Source of the DNA: Pedobacter roseus
Lineage (GTDB): Bacteria; Bacteroidota; Bacteroidia; Sphingobacteriales; Sphingobacteriaceae
Assembly: GCF_014395225.1 (NCBI RefSeq)
Contig: NZ_CP060723.1
Span: 3,348,001-3,412,000 of the forward strand
Direction: 5' to 3'
DNA length: 64,000 nucleotides
Each line of letters starts with the position of its first letter. The first letter of the stretch is position 1. A program made the position numbers and the translations under genes. Below, piece by piece: positions 51,522 through 61,728 of this stretch. The notes below the pieces were generated by a model. The model saw only the letters and a program-made list of their open reading frames with translations, did not search any database and had not been told where the DNA came from.

Positions 51522-53531
51522 TTATTGTAAATACTCTAATGCGTCCTCAACAGTGTTAACCGGCAACTGGCATACTTTATTTCGGCAAATATAAACTTTT
51601 GTTTCATTGCTTTGCTTACCTTTTAACAGTGGTAGGTTACTTTTTGTTCCGCCTAATGTAATTTTGTTCGGAATATAATGTCCGCTTAATTCTAATTTAA
51701 CCAAATCGCTTTCTAAGCCGGTAATGGCAATTTCGTTTATCCCGTAAACTTCGTTCAATAACTGAATAGACCAGTTAGAGTAGGCTGAACCATAAGTTTT
51801 GATCTTCGGCTGAACCGCAGCCAGCATTGCTGAAGCTTTTTCAGCATAAACATCAATATCAAAAAGCAAAGCCAGTTTCTTTAAATTTTGTGCCATGGTA
51901 GAATTTGAAGCCGGGATTACGTTATCCATTACTTCGTGTTTACGAGCAATTAAATCTTCACTTTCTGCGGAGGTATAAAAAAACATAGGCGAATCTGCAT
52001 CAGTAAAGTTATCGATTACGTAATCTGTTAGTAATTTTGCTTCTTCTAACCATTTTTCATCAAAATCATACTCATACAAAGCAATCAAGGCTTCTATAAA
52101 AAAAGCGTAATCATCTAAAAATCCTGTAATAGAAGCTTTCCCGTTTTTGAAATTGCGGTATAAACCACCTTTTTCTGATTTGAGGTGATTTAAAATAAAG
52201 GTGGCTGCAGCTGATGCTTTTTCATAATATTGTGTGTGATTTAAAACCTGTGCAGCATCTGCCAAAGCTTTAATCATCATACCATTCCATGCGGTTAAAC
52301 ATTTATCATCCAGGCCCGGGCGGATCCTTTTACTCCTCACGTCCATTAATTTTTCCTTAGCCGATTTTACTTTATCGTAAAGCACTTCTGCTTCAATATC
52401 AAATCTGGCAAGTAGTTGATCATCATTGATGGTTTTACGTAAAATATTGGTCTGTTCCTCTTCCCAGTTGCCTTCTTCTGTAATATTGTAGTAGGCGCCC
52501 AATAATTTTGCATCTTCACCTAAAACCTGATCGAACTCCGCCTTATCCCAAACATAAAACTTACCTTCAATACCTTCACTATCTGCATCGAGAGCCGAAT
52601 AAAACAAGCCATCGGCTGAAGTCATCTCTTCAAAAACCCAGTTAATGGTTTCTACTACGGTCTGTTTAAAAGAATCAAACTTGGTACATTGATAAGCCTC
52701 TGCATATAAACTGATCAGTTGTGCATTGTCATAAAGCATCTTTTCGAAATGTGGCACATGCCATTTATCATCAACCGAATAACGCGCGAAACCACCACCA
52801 ATCTGATCGTAAATACCTCCTCTGCTCATTTCTTCAAGGGTATGGCAAACAGCTGTAAAAACAGATTCATCATCTTTTAAAAAACCATAGCGTAGTAAAA
52901 ACACCCAATTATTAGGCAAAGGAAATTTTGGGGCACGGTTGTATCCTCCGTAACCAATATCGAAATGGCGTTTCCAGGGTTCAATAATTTCGGTCAGATG
53001 ATCGTTAGTGTATTCTTCTGTTTCAAGCGCCGGGATTATTTTTTCACTGTCTTTAATGCCTGAAGTTAGACGCTCCGCATATTGAATAGCCTTATCAGGT
53101 TCATTTGCCCAAAGTGCAGCAACATTTTCAAGAATATTGATCCAATCATTTTTACGGAAATATGTTCCTCCGTAAATCGGACGCTGATCTGGCAAACAGA
53201 TACAGTTCAAAGGCCATCCTCCGCTCCCAGTCATTAACTGAATGGCATACATATAAATCTGATCTATATCAGGACGCTCTTCCCGGTCTACCTTAATACA
53301 AATGAAATGCTGGTTCATCACTTCAGCAACTTCATGGTTTTCGAAACTTTCGCGCTCCATTACATGGCACCAATGGCAAGCCGAATACCCTATGCTCACC
53401 AAAATGAGCTTATTTTCTGCTTTTGCCTTTGCTAACGCCTCTTGCCCCCATTCATACCAATTAACAGGATTATGAGCATGTTGCAGTAAATATGGCGATG
53501 AAGCGTGTATTAAATTATTGGTTTCTGACAT
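51522..53531 (-). CDS. YyaL/SSP411-like thioredoxin-domain protein
   Basis: 669 residues. The N-terminal thioredoxin-like domain (1-165) has [11 protein letters not shown] (near 48-58, the CxxC pair) and [14 protein letters not shown]. An (alpha/alpha)6 glycosidase-like barrel follows (about 180-560), with K-F-P and [23 protein letters not shown] (near 258-269), [16 protein letters not shown]. This is the spermatogenesis-associated protein 20 family; no reaction is firmly assigned. Length agrees with the family. Upstream of slyD. Confidence 0.9.
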   Translation of the reverse strand: MSETNNLIHASSPYLLQHAHNPVNWYEWGQEALAKAKAENKLILVSIGYSACHWCHVMERESFENHEVAEVMNQHFICIKVDREERPDIDQIYMYAIQLMTGSGGWPLNCICLPDQRPIYGGTYFRKNDWINILENVAALWANEPDKAIQYAERLTSGIKDSEKIIPALETEEYTNDHLTEIIEPWKRHFDIGYGGYNRAPKFPLPNNWVFLLRYGFLKDDESVFTAVCHTLEEMSRGGIYDQIGGGFARYSVDDKWHVPHFEKMLYDNAQLISLYAEAYQCTKFDSFKQTVVETINWVFEEMTSADGLFYSALDADSEGIEGKFYVWDKAEFDQVLGEDAKLLGAYYNITEEGNWEEEQTNILRKTINDDQLLARFDIEAEVLYDKVKSAKEKLMDVRSKRIRPGLDDKCLTAWNGMMIKALADAAQVLNHTQYYEKASAAATFILNHLKSEKGGLYRNFKNGKASITGFLDDYAFFIEALIALYEYDFDEKWLEEAKLLTDYVIDNFTDADSPMFFYTSAESEDLIARKHEVMDNVIPASNSTMAQNLKKLALLFDIDVYAEKASAMLAAVQPKIKTYGSAYSNWSIQLLNEVYGINEIAITGLESDLVKLELSGHYIPNKITLGGTKSNLPLLKGKQSNETKVYICRNKVCQLPVNTVEDALEYLQ

Positions 53532-53659
53532 GACAGGTGATGTAAAATGTATGCGGGAAAATGGAATTTTAATTTTGAGGTGTAAATCTATTAATAATCT
53601 ACAAACCTGTTTCTATTTAGTTTTTGTTTTTATACTTTAGTTGGAAATCTATACGATGA

Positions 53660-54643
53660 ATGGAATTAAGCAAAAATGAGTTATTTAATGCCATAAAAGA
53701 GATTATTAGCCAATCCCGCCTGAAAGTATTTCGTGCGGCAAATTCTGCATTGCTAGAATCGTATTGGCAAATTGGAAAACTTATTGTTGAGGATGAACAG
53801 CAGGGAAAATTACGTGCAGAGTATGGCGCTGCAACCTTAAGAATCCTTTCAAATCAATTAACTTTGGAATTTGGGAAAGGTTTTGATGAAAGAAATTTGA
53901 ATAATATGCGATCTTTTTATTCTGCATTTCCAATTTGGTACGCATTGCGTACCGAATTGAGTTGGACACATTATCGGCTGTTATCCAGATTAGATTCTGA
54001 AGAAAAAAGAAAGTTTTATATAGAAGAATCTATAACATCAAGTTGGAACAGTAGAGAATTACAGAGGCAGATAAATTCTTTATCATACGAACGCTCCTTA
54101 ACCGGACCAAAAACGAACAATCCGAAACCAAACATTCAAGACTATATAAAAGATCCTTATATTTTTGAATTTTTAGGATTGGATCCTGATACTAAAAATA
54201 CAGAGAAAAGCTTAGAATCTGCAATTATAAACCATCTTCAAAAGTTTTTACTGGAATTTGGTAAAGGATTTGCTTTCGTTGCGCGTCAGCAACATATTGT
54301 AACAGATACTTCAGATTTCTTTATAGACCTCGTTTTCTACAATTATATTTTAAAATGCTTCGTAATCATTGATCTTAAAACAACAAGTTTAAACCATCAA
54401 GACATCGGACAAATAGATATGTATGTTAGAATGTATGATGATTTGAAAAGAAATGATGGCGACAATCCAACCATTGGATTATTACTCTGCACCGAAAAGG
54501 ATGAAACAATTGTAAAATATTCAGTTTTAAGTGATAAAAATCAGTTGTTTGCCAGTAAATATCTATTGTATTTACCAAAAGAAGAGGAATTAAAAGCAAT
54601 TATAGAACAGGACAGACAACATTTTGAATTAGACAACCCATAA
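53660..54643 (+). CDS. YhcG/DUF1016-type PD-(D/E)xK nuclease-domain protein
   Basis: 327 residues. The N-terminal DUF1016_N region (about 1-165: SYWQIGKLIVEDEQ and SWTHYRLLSRL). The C-terminal nuclease domain has L-E-F-G-K-G-F-A-F-V-A-R-Q, D-F-F-I-D-L-V-F-Y-N, then V-I-I-D-L-K, which supplies D/E-x-K. It is probably a DNA-binding nuclease. The family is associated with restriction or Rhs-like loci in some genomes, but no such partner is seen here. Codon use is more AT-rich than its neighbours, which hints at horizontal acquisition. Confidence 0.88.
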   Translation: MELSKNELFNAIKEIISQSRLKVFRAANSALLESYWQIGKLIVEDEQQGKLRAEYGAATLRILSNQLTLEFGKGFDERNLNNMRSFYSAFPIWYALRTELSWTHYRLLSRLDSEEKRKFYIEESITSSWNSRELQRQINSLSYERSLTGPKTNNPKPNIQDYIKDPYIFEFLGLDPDTKNTEKSLESAIINHLQKFLLEFGKGFAFVARQQHIVTDTSDFFIDLVFYNYILKCFVIIDLKTTSLNHQDIGQIDMYVRMYDDLKRNDGDNPTIGLLLCTEKDETIVKYSVLSDKNQLFASKYLLYLPKEEELKAIIEQDRQHFELDNP

Positions 54644-54667
54644 CCTTACACCTTCAGCCTTAAAAAA

Positions 54668-55765
54668 ATGAAAATTACCCATACCGAAATATACCGCTTT
54701 AGCATACCGATGGAACCTTTTGTGATTGCCACCGGAACCATGCATTTTGCACAGAATGTATTGATCAGGATTTATACTGATGCAGGTATTCATGGTATTG
54801 GAGAATGTTCTGCTTTCCCGATGATTGTTGGTGAAACACAAGAAACCTGCATTGCCATGGCTAAAGATTTCGCCGCAATTTTAAAAGGGAAAGACCCTTT
54901 GGAAATTCCCGAACGAATGAACGACCTTTTAGGTTATGCCGACCATAATAATACCATTAAAAGTGCTTTTGACATGGCACTATTCGATATTGCAGCCAAA
55001 AATGCAGGTTTACCACTTTATAAATTTCTCGGCGGACAAAAACGGACCATCGAAACCGATATGACCATTGGTATTGATACGCCTGAAGGAATGGCGGCAA
55101 CAGCTTTGAAATATAAGAGTCAGGGTTGCAGGATTATAAAAATTAAGTTGGGCAAAAAAGTTCATGATGATATAGAAAGGGTGAAACACATCCGCGAAGC
55201 AGTGGGCAAAGATTTAACCTTACGCCTGGATGCCAATCAGGGATGGAGTTTCGACGACGCCTTATTTGCGCTTGGTGAACTGGAAAAGTACAATATTGAA
55301 TTCTGCGAACAGCCCATGAGAACCTGGTATGATGATAAACTTCCTGAATTGAACGTCAATTCGCCAGTTAAATTAATGGCCGATGAGAGCTGTTACAACC
55401 ATCATGATGCACGTAAACTGATCAATAGTCAGTCTACGACTTATTTAAATATTAAATTTTCAAAATCGGGGGGAATTTTAGAAGCGCAAAAAATCCATGA
55501 AGAAGCTTTGCAAACGGGTGTTAAATGCATGATCGGCAGTATGCTCGAAAGCAGGATTGCCTTGAGCGCTAATCTTCATTTCGCCCTTGCAAGCCCGAAT
55601 GTAGAGTTTTTCGATCTTGATACGGCACTATTAGGTCATCTTGTTGATCCGGTTGTTGGCGGCCTCACTTACAACGGCTACTTTTTAGATATTCCCGAAG
55701 AAATAGGCATCGGTGCCGAAGCGGATGAGTTTTTCTTAGAAAAATGCGAAAGCTGGGCGGTTTAG
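54668..55765 (+). CDS. Dipeptide (L-Ala-D/L-Glu type) epimerase, enolase superfamily
   Basis: 365 residues. Capping domain N-terminal (about 1-120), then a (beta/alpha)7 barrel with K-I-K-L-G (about 161-165; the first Lys-x-Lys base), metal ligands in RLDANQGW (near 185-192), E-F-C-E-Q-P (near 217-222), and M-A-D-E-S (near 243-247), and the second-side Lys in N-I-K-F-S-K-S-G. It epimerises dipeptides such as L-Ala-D-Glu from peptidoglycan so they can be degraded. Its start is 24 bases past the nuclease stop. Confidence 0.92.
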   Translation: MKITHTEIYRFSIPMEPFVIATGTMHFAQNVLIRIYTDAGIHGIGECSAFPMIVGETQETCIAMAKDFAAILKGKDPLEIPERMNDLLGYADHNNTIKSAFDMALFDIAAKNAGLPLYKFLGGQKRTIETDMTIGIDTPEGMAATALKYKSQGCRIIKIKLGKKVHDDIERVKHIREAVGKDLTLRLDANQGWSFDDALFALGELEKYNIEFCEQPMRTWYDDKLPELNVNSPVKLMADESCYNHHDARKLINSQSTTYLNIKFSKSGGILEAQKIHEEALQTGVKCMIGSMLESRIALSANLHFALASPNVEFFDLDTALLGHLVDPVVGGLTYNGYFLDIPEEIGIGAEADEFFLEKCESWAV

Positions 55766-55839
55766 TTTAATAGTTCATTAGTCATTGGTTCATTAGTTTC
55801 CGGTACAGTGGTAATTAGATAGTTTGGCGTTTGGAGTCG

Positions 55840-55956
55840 ATTAACCAATTTAAACAATTAACCGATTAACCATTAGTTACAGTTAACCAATTCAAACAAT
55901 TAACCAATTAACCCTTAGTACAGTTAATCAATTCAAACAATTAACCAATTAACCAA
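55840..55956. repeat. Simple repeat of CAATTAACCGATTAACC words
   Basis: Units such as TTAACCAATTCAAACAATTAACC-(AA)TTAACC-TTAGTACAG repeated about three times with period roughly 50 bases. Related wording on the other strand at 42171-42245 (GGTTAATCGGTTAATTG). Noncoding. Confidence 0.75.
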
Positions 55957-56850
55957 CTATCGAACTAATAATCTATCCAGTGCTAAACTATCGCCATTAA
56001 AAGCATTAAAATCAACTACATGACCAATGCCATTAATTTTGGCTTTATCAGAGTGTTGCCAAAATTTCCAGCGGCTTTTATCCAATCTCAATTTGGGCTG
56101 GTAATAATGGGCAATCCATAGAGGATAATCATCAAAAAAATCGACCAGATAATCTTCATAAAATTTTAGTCCGGTATAAATAATCGGTCTAACCTTAGTC
56201 TTTAGTTCTACATAATTAAGAAAATCAGACAGTTCAGCCCTCATTTTTAAAGGAGAAACACCATCTAATGATTCTATATCCACCACAGGTGGTAAATCGC
56301 CTTTTTCGACATTAACGACCTGTAGAAAAAATTTAGCTTGTGTTTTACCATCCTTTTTCGGCCTGAAAAAATGATAAGCACCACAGATAATTCCCGATTT
56401 TGGTGCTTCGCGCCAGTTTCTTTGAAAATATGGATCAACCAATAATAAGCCTTCTGTAGCTTTGATAAATGCAAAACGGATACTCACCTCATCCTCTTTC
56501 ATTTCCTTTACCTTTGGCCAGTTTATTTTGCCCTGATAGTAAGAAACATCAATGCCATGTACTGTATATTTTTTGGGGATTTTGATATTAAAACTTTCAT
56601 AAGTTTTATAATTAGGATCTTGCCCCCAATCTTTAACCCATCGCCAGGTGGCCACAAAACTTCTTAGCACGTAACCGTAATAAAATGGCGAAAGTAAAAC
56701 CAATAGTAAGCCTGCAATAAATAATTTGAGCTGAATTGATAAAACACCTTTCTTTTTTTTATTTGTTGCAGGTTTTCTAGCAGCTGGTTTTCTAGGGCTA
56801 GGTTTTCTGGTAGTTGGAGCTTTATTGGGGATTTTTTTCTCTGGCGGCAT
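55957..56850 (-). CDS. GH25 lysozyme-like protein with N-terminal membrane anchor
   Basis: 297 residues. A Lys/Pro-rich N-terminus of about 40 residues (KAPTTRKPSPRKPAARKP), a single membrane helix (about 43-62), then a GH25 barrel: H-G-I-D-V-S-Y-Y-Q-G (near 99-108), FIKATEG, AYHFFRP, VVDIE (near 190-194), PIIYTG and W-I-A-H-Y-Y. Asp and Glu in the DVS and DIE motifs are catalytic. It cuts muramic acid bonds in peptidoglycan; the anchor keeps it on the periplasmic face. Last gene of a likely three-gene minus-strand operon. Confidence 0.9.
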   Translation of the reverse strand: MPPEKKIPNKAPTTRKPSPRKPAARKPATNKKKKGVLSIQLKLFIAGLLLVLLSPFYYGYVLRSFVATWRWVKDWGQDPNYKTYESFNIKIPKKYTVHGIDVSYYQGKINWPKVKEMKEDEVSIRFAFIKATEGLLLVDPYFQRNWREAPKSGIICGAYHFFRPKKDGKTQAKFFLQVVNVEKGDLPPVVDIESLDGVSPLKMRAELSDFLNYVELKTKVRPIIYTGLKFYEDYLVDFFDDYPLWIAHYYQPKLRLDKSRWKFWQHSDKAKINGIGHVVDFNAFNGDSLALDRLLVR

Positions 56851-56897
56851 ATTTGTTCTGATGCAGCAAAGTTATTAAAATTAAAGCTGTTCAATCA

Positions 56898-57863
56898 TTA
56901 ATTATAAACCATAAAGCCAGGTGTTTCCTTTAAAACATATCTGAATTTTATTTTTTTTGGATCTAATTTATCTGTTTTAATTCTTTCCAATATGTTTAGC
57001 GAACAATCATTAAAACCTAAAAAATTATCCTTGTACACTTTAATTTCAGTAGAAAGATAGAGTTGTTCATCCTTTTCCACATCGCTTTCGACAATCACTT
57101 CATCAAATTGCCAGTTAAAACCAACCGTGTTATCGACCAGTTTTTGCCTTAAAGCGGTATTAAACTCAATCAAAGGCTTTATTAATTTGGGTTCAGCTCC
57201 ACTTTTTTGTTGTGTACTCAATCCCACGCTTATTTCTTCGGGTATAAAAATAGTATCTGAAGGTAGTTGTTTTGCAAAATTAAGCATAATGGCAACTTGT
57301 GGCTCTTTTATAAGTGCCCTGCTCATGGTCTCGCTTAAAACAATGTCGATATTTGTATTTTCTAACTGATAAATTGTGGCATCGGCAATTTCGCACTTCG
57401 CTATATAATCCCTTAAATTAAACGCTTCTAATACCTGTTGTAAAATATCATAGGTCTGCTGATTGATTTCCAACATTGTGAATTGAACTTCAGCCGGACT
57501 AAAATGCATCATTACCGGTAGAGCCAGGGCTGCAAATGGGCCTGTACCAGCATACATCACCTGAACCGGACCTGCTTTTTGAGTCAGTTTTTCCTTAATG
57601 GCAGCATATAAACTCCTCACAAAACGCTGGGTCCTTAAAATTTCCTTCACACATTGCGCTGCCCAAAATGTCCCAATAGCCTGCCCCATTTCACTTTGAA
57701 TGTGTCTTCTATTCAATTCATCGTCATTATCGATTTTTACGATTTTGGATAATAAGGTCACATAGTCAGTTATAGCAGGTGCAAGTTTATCGTGAAAATC
57801 TCCAGGTTTCAAAATTTCATCACTTATTCGGCGTAATTCTTCTCTCAGTTGCGTTGTTTCCAT
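56898..57863 (-). CDS. SAM-dependent methyltransferase-like protein (PRMT-like fold)
   Basis: 321 residues. Helical N-terminus (about 1-95), then a Rossmann motif QVMYAGTGPFAALALPVM (near 103-120), motif post-I L-E-I-N (near 133-136), and D-I-V-L-S-E-T-M-S-R (near 170-179). The last one recalls the S-E-x-M of protein-arginine methyltransferases. A beta-rich C-terminal domain (about 210-320) is also PRMT-like. Substrate unknown. It starts 21 bases after the PhyH-type gene and is followed after 47 bases by the lysozyme, forming one transcription unit. Confidence 0.7.
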   Translation of the reverse strand: METTQLREELRRISDEILKPGDFHDKLAPAITDYVTLLSKIVKIDNDDELNRRHIQSEMGQAIGTFWAAQCVKEILRTQRFVRSLYAAIKEKLTQKAGPVQVMYAGTGPFAALALPVMMHFSPAEVQFTMLEINQQTYDILQQVLEAFNLRDYIAKCEIADATIYQLENTNIDIVLSETMSRALIKEPQVAIMLNFAKQLPSDTIFIPEEISVGLSTQQKSGAEPKLIKPLIEFNTALRQKLVDNTVGFNWQFDEVIVESDVEKDEQLYLSTEIKVYKDNFLGFNDCSLNILERIKTDKLDPKKIKFRYVLKETPGFMVYN

Positions 57864-57884
57864 TTAGAGGGGTTTTTGGATAGG

Positions 57885-58847
57885 TTAAAAATTATTAAAA
57901 CTAAGGTATTGCACAAATCTGGGTATATCAGAAAGATTGGGCGTGGCAGCATGCGGAATAGATTGCAACCATAAAATCAGATCACCCTGTTCACCAGCAA
58001 CAGGAACGGCAAGGTTTTGCGCTTTCAATTCCTCAATTAATAGTTCGGGATTTTTACGCTGGAGTTCTGCTTCAATCTGACGATGATAACCCGGAATCAG
58101 GCTAAATGGGCCACGGTTTACCGGAACATCATTTAAATAGAGTAATCCCTGAATATAATAGGTTGGGCCGACATTAAAATCAATATCCCAATGAAGCGGA
58201 CTGCCTTTAAAAGTAAAATCTCCATTTACAGGTGGATTAAAACTTACTTTTTCGCAGTTAGGCAATAGTGCACCAGAATCGTACAAACTTGCAAAAACCG
58301 ATTTTACCTGCTCATCGTTCCTGATATCATCAAGCGCTTTATGCTGATAAAGCTGGAGCATAAGCCCCTGCAATAATTGATGATCATTATACCAGGTTTC
58401 TGATTTCTCCATATCCACACCAAGTGTTTTGATTATCAGTTCAATTACAGCATTACAGCGTTGTGCATCGATTATTTTATCAATTTTTAAATACCCGTTC
58501 TTTTCCCAGAACTGATGCTGCGTTTCACTTAACACACTCACAAAACGATTATTAGTAACATGACCTGCATCCGCATACCAATGGTTAAATTTTAAGGTAG
58601 CTTGTCGGTAAAAATCAGCACCTTTTAACTGTATAATCCATTGTTTAAAATGTTCGTCGTCTATACATTCGTTGTATAAAAAATGGTAAGTTTCGAACAA
58701 CCCGATCTGAAAAAAATTGAGAAAGATTTTCTCCTGATAAATATATTCTTCTCCGACATTCTTTTGCGGAGATTTTGGATCATGGTATCCCCTTATGATA
58801 CTTAAGAAAGGGCAAGGTGTTAATTGTTGAGTGTTTGAGGCGAGCAT
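57885..58847 (-). CDS. Phytanoyl-CoA dioxygenase (PhyH)-family protein
   Basis: 320 residues, a double-stranded beta-helix oxygenase. Fe ligands: H-W-D (near 214-216, in PLHWDIDFNVGPTYYIQGLLYL), second His in S-I-P-H-A-A-T-P-N (near 301-309), with a 2-oxoglutarate Arg nearby (IPRFVQYL). P-G-Y-H-R is seen near 244-248. Such enzymes hydroxylate diverse small molecules with Fe(II) and 2-oxoglutarate. It is upstream of a methyltransferase-like gene and divergent from an MFS transporter, which suggests small-molecule tailoring or export. Confidence 0.88.
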   Translation of the reverse strand: MLASNTQQLTPCPFLSIIRGYHDPKSPQKNVGEEYIYQEKIFLNFFQIGLFETYHFLYNECIDDEHFKQWIIQLKGADFYRQATLKFNHWYADAGHVTNNRFVSVLSETQHQFWEKNGYLKIDKIIDAQRCNAVIELIIKTLGVDMEKSETWYNDHQLLQGLMLQLYQHKALDDIRNDEQVKSVFASLYDSGALLPNCEKVSFNPPVNGDFTFKGSPLHWDIDFNVGPTYYIQGLLYLNDVPVNRGPFSLIPGYHRQIEAELQRKNPELLIEELKAQNLAVPVAGEQGDLILWLQSIPHAATPNLSDIPRFVQYLSFNNF

Positions 58848-58976
58848 AGTTAACTTATTGATAGCAATTCTAATAAAAATTAATTAAATCTATGATAAAA
58901 ATTGCCAAGCTATTACCAAAAAATTAAGGCAAATGCAGCTACATTGTTTTACTTTTGGTGAGCTACGCCACTATCT

Positions 58977-60224
58977 ATGATTACCGCAATTTACAATACC
59001 TATAAAACCTCTTTCAGCGGTTTAAGCAGGGAAACCTGGTTACTAAGCTTTGTGATACTCTTTAACAGGTTTGGAAGCATGTCGGTACCTTTTATGGGCC
59101 TGTTTGTTACCCAAAGTTTGCATAGATCGGTAACAGATGCAGGTTTAATCATCATTTTATTTGGTGTTGGTTCGGTGCTGGGCTCAGCAACAGGTGGTAA
59201 ATTAACCGATATGATCGGTTTCAGGCCTGTACAGGTTTTATCTTCCATCATAAGTGGCCTGCTATTTATCTTGTTTTCTACTTTAACCCACTTTTATAGT
59301 TTATGTATTTTGGCAGTGGTAATAAGTTTTTTCTCTGAGGCTTTCCGTCCTGCCAATTTTACAGCAGTTGCCTACTACTCCGCAGAAGGTACTTTAACTA
59401 GATCGTACTCCTTAAACAGGTTGGCTACAAATATGGGCTGGTCTATAGGGATCAGTTTTGCAGGTATAATTGCATCCATCAATTATAGACTACTTTTTAT
59501 TGTTGAAGGTGTTGTAAGTATTATTGTGGGTTTATTGATCCTCACATTTTTACCACAGGTAAAAGGTTTCATTAAAAAGGCAAAGGAAACGGCCAATAGT
59601 ATGGTCATTATGAAACCATGGAAGGATGCTTTCTATGTAAAGTTTATTCTCCTCACAACCATATTTATTACCTGCGCTTTTTTAATGTTCAGGATTGTGC
59701 CGGTGTTTTTTAAACAGGAATGGCATATCGATGAATTTGCCATAGGCATTATAATAGGCATCAACGGAGCCGTAATTGCCCTGTTCGAGATGGTAATGAT
59801 CAATAAAATTGAAGCAAAAAGATCGCCCATGTTTTTCATCATCATAGGCGCTGTTCTATTTTCGATTTCTTATATCTTATTAAGTGCTCCGGTAAGTTTT
59901 CATGTTGTTATGGCCATTTTAACCATTGTTGTTTTTACCTGTGGCGAGATGCTTACTCTACCTTTCATCAATACAATCGTTATTAGCAGAAGTAATGAGC
60001 ACAATAGAGGTTTATATGCTGCAGGTTACACTTTAAGCTGGTCGTTCGCACAACTTGCCGGCCCCTATCTGGGCTTTTTAGTGGCAGAAAACCTTGGTTA
60101 TAACTGGCTTTGGTTAGGCCTTGCCTGTATGTTACTATTATGTACATTTGGATTTAATACCCTTAATAAAACACAGGTAAAAAAGGTTTTGGAAAGCAGT
60201 GAAGTGCTGCTGGAAACCAAATAA
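58977..60224 (+). CDS. MFS transporter (drug/solute exporter type)
   Basis: 415 residues with about 12 membrane helices. Motif A after helix 2: GGKLTDMIGFRPVQV (near 74-88). Long loop around 205-220 (FIKKAKETANSMV), the join of the two six-helix halves. NRFGSMSVPFMGLFV in helix 1 is typical of the MdtH/YfcJ-like branch. The substrate is unknown. Divergent from the PhyH gene across 129 bases, which places it with that operon. Convergent with the GH43 gene. Confidence 0.85.
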   Translation: MITAIYNTYKTSFSGLSRETWLLSFVILFNRFGSMSVPFMGLFVTQSLHRSVTDAGLIIILFGVGSVLGSATGGKLTDMIGFRPVQVLSSIISGLLFILFSTLTHFYSLCILAVVISFFSEAFRPANFTAVAYYSAEGTLTRSYSLNRLATNMGWSIGISFAGIIASINYRLLFIVEGVVSIIVGLLILTFLPQVKGFIKKAKETANSMVIMKPWKDAFYVKFILLTTIFITCAFLMFRIVPVFFKQEWHIDEFAIGIIIGINGAVIALFEMVMINKIEAKRSPMFFIIIGAVLFSISYILLSAPVSFHVVMAILTIVVFTCGEMLTLPFINTIVISRSNEHNRGLYAAGYTLSWSFAQLAGPYLGFLVAENLGYNWLWLGLACMLLLCTFGFNTLNKTQVKKVLESSEVLLETK

Positions 60225-60243
60225 ATCTCCAGCAGAACATCAA

Positions 60244-61224
60244 TTATTTTACTTTTTGGGCTTTTACACCTTCGTTTGTAATTTTTACCGGAAGAATATT
60301 TCCATCTGCATCAAATTTCATTTCATCAATACAGGTAACCCGGTGGTTTCCATCGGTTTCGGTTAATGGTCTGCGGTGATAAACAATATAATATTGACCT
60401 TTCTTCTCGTTAATAATCACAGAATGATGGCCTGCCCCAGTTGCAATAGCAGCATCTTGTTTTAATATTTTTCCTATTCTTTTAAACGGACCAAATGGCG
60501 AATCGCCAACAGCATAAGCTACTGAATAATCAGGACCAGTCCAGCCACCTTCGCTCCACATGAAATAATATTTACCGTTCCTGATAAACATATATGGCCC
60601 TTCCACGTAATTATCGGGTGTAATTTCTTTAAAGATGGTGCCATCTTCAAATGGTAAAAACCCGCTAAAATCTTTATTTAATTTGGCAATATTGCAATGT
60701 TTCCAGCCTCCATAAATTAAATAATACTGTCCGTCTTTATCTTTAAACACAAACTGATCGATCGGTTGCGCGCCATTATGAAATTTATCTACCAAAGGTT
60801 TCCCTAAATGATCTTTATAAGGTCCTTCTGGTTTATCGGCAACGGCCACACCGATCCCACCTACTTCATTATCGCTCTGAATATCGTTTGCACCAAAAAA
60901 CAGGTAATATTTTTTGTCTTTTTGAACAATTGCAGGTGCCCAAATCGCTTTATTGGCCCATTTTACGGCTGCAGTATCTAAAATATGGGGATGTTTTTTC
61001 CATTTTACCAAATCGTCAGACGAGAAGGCATCCAAAAATACCTGTTCCTTATATTTTGCCGAATAGGTTGGATAAACCCAATATTTATTGTTAAAAATAG
61101 CAGCGTCAGGATCTGCATACCAACCCTGAAAAATTGGATTTCCAGACTGCTTAATCGTTTTAGTATCTTGAGCAAAAGAAGTGAGCCCCGATAAAAGTAA
61201 AAGAGATGAGATGAGGTGTTTCAT
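60244..61224 (-). CDS. Secreted GH43 glycosidase
   Basis: 326 residues with signal peptide (GLTSFA-Q). Five-bladed propeller with the GH43 acids: base Asp in W-Y-A-D-P-D (near 36-41), pKa Asp in Q-P-I-D-Q-F (near 154-159) and acid Glu in Y-V-E-G-P-Y-M-F (near 206-213). IWAPAIVQKDKKYYLFFG is the typical blade 2. It probably removes arabinose or xylose side chains from plant polysaccharide. It stands alone, without SusC/D. Confidence 0.93.
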   Translation of the reverse strand: MKHLISSLLLLSGLTSFAQDTKTIKQSGNPIFQGWYADPDAAIFNNKYWVYPTYSAKYKEQVFLDAFSSDDLVKWKKHPHILDTAAVKWANKAIWAPAIVQKDKKYYLFFGANDIQSDNEVGGIGVAVADKPEGPYKDHLGKPLVDKFHNGAQPIDQFVFKDKDGQYYLIYGGWKHCNIAKLNKDFSGFLPFEDGTIFKEITPDNYVEGPYMFIRNGKYYFMWSEGGWTGPDYSVAYAVGDSPFGPFKRIGKILKQDAAIATGAGHHSVIINEKKGQYYIVYHRRPLTETDGNHRVTCIDEMKFDADGNILPVKITNEGVKAQKVK

Positions 61225-61302
61225 GGTACCAATTTAGAAAAAAATCTGTGCTTTAAAAATTAACAATATCATTTTGCACTTATAAACGGTCTTATACTTC
61301 AC

Positions 61303-61728
61303 TCAGATTAACTAATAAGTTTAAATTTTATTTATCCTGTTTTGGAAAGCAGTAACAGTGCTTTTCGGTTTCAGCAGTCCCGCCCTTCGTTTCAAATCCT
61401 CGCCCTCATGCTTCGGGCTGTGGGTTTTACACTCCGGTCGGGTTTAGCTGGCAGGGCAAACTGTACTATCTGGAGCTGTAAGGTGCATCATTAATGCTAT
61501 TGCAGAAAAAGGTTTTGCGCTGAAAAACAGATCACTGTTAAATAAACCCGACAGTAGCGAAAATACTTTTTGTTGCACCGCTCTTAAACTCAGCACAACA
61601 GTAACATAAAAAGATTGAAGCGAATGGCGGGACTACAGCACCTATGAAAAACAAACTGCTCATTTTCAAAAAATGGCAAAAAAAAATCCCTGCTTATAAA
61701 AATAGGAAGGGATGATCTTCGACTTCAT
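61303..61728. repeat. 425-base tandem duplication, copy 1
   Basis: Starts at TCAGATTAACTAATAAG and ends just before the same motif of copy 2. Content: TTTATCCTGTTTTGGAAAGCAG, GTCCCGCCCTTCG, ACTCCGGTCGGGTTTAGC, AAACCCGACAGTAGCGAA, GAAGCGAATGGCGGGACTAC, and a CCCTGC..AGGAAGGG hairpin after a run of A. No frame is conserved between copies, so it is noncoding. It fills the gap to the dipeptidase gene. Confidence 0.92.
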
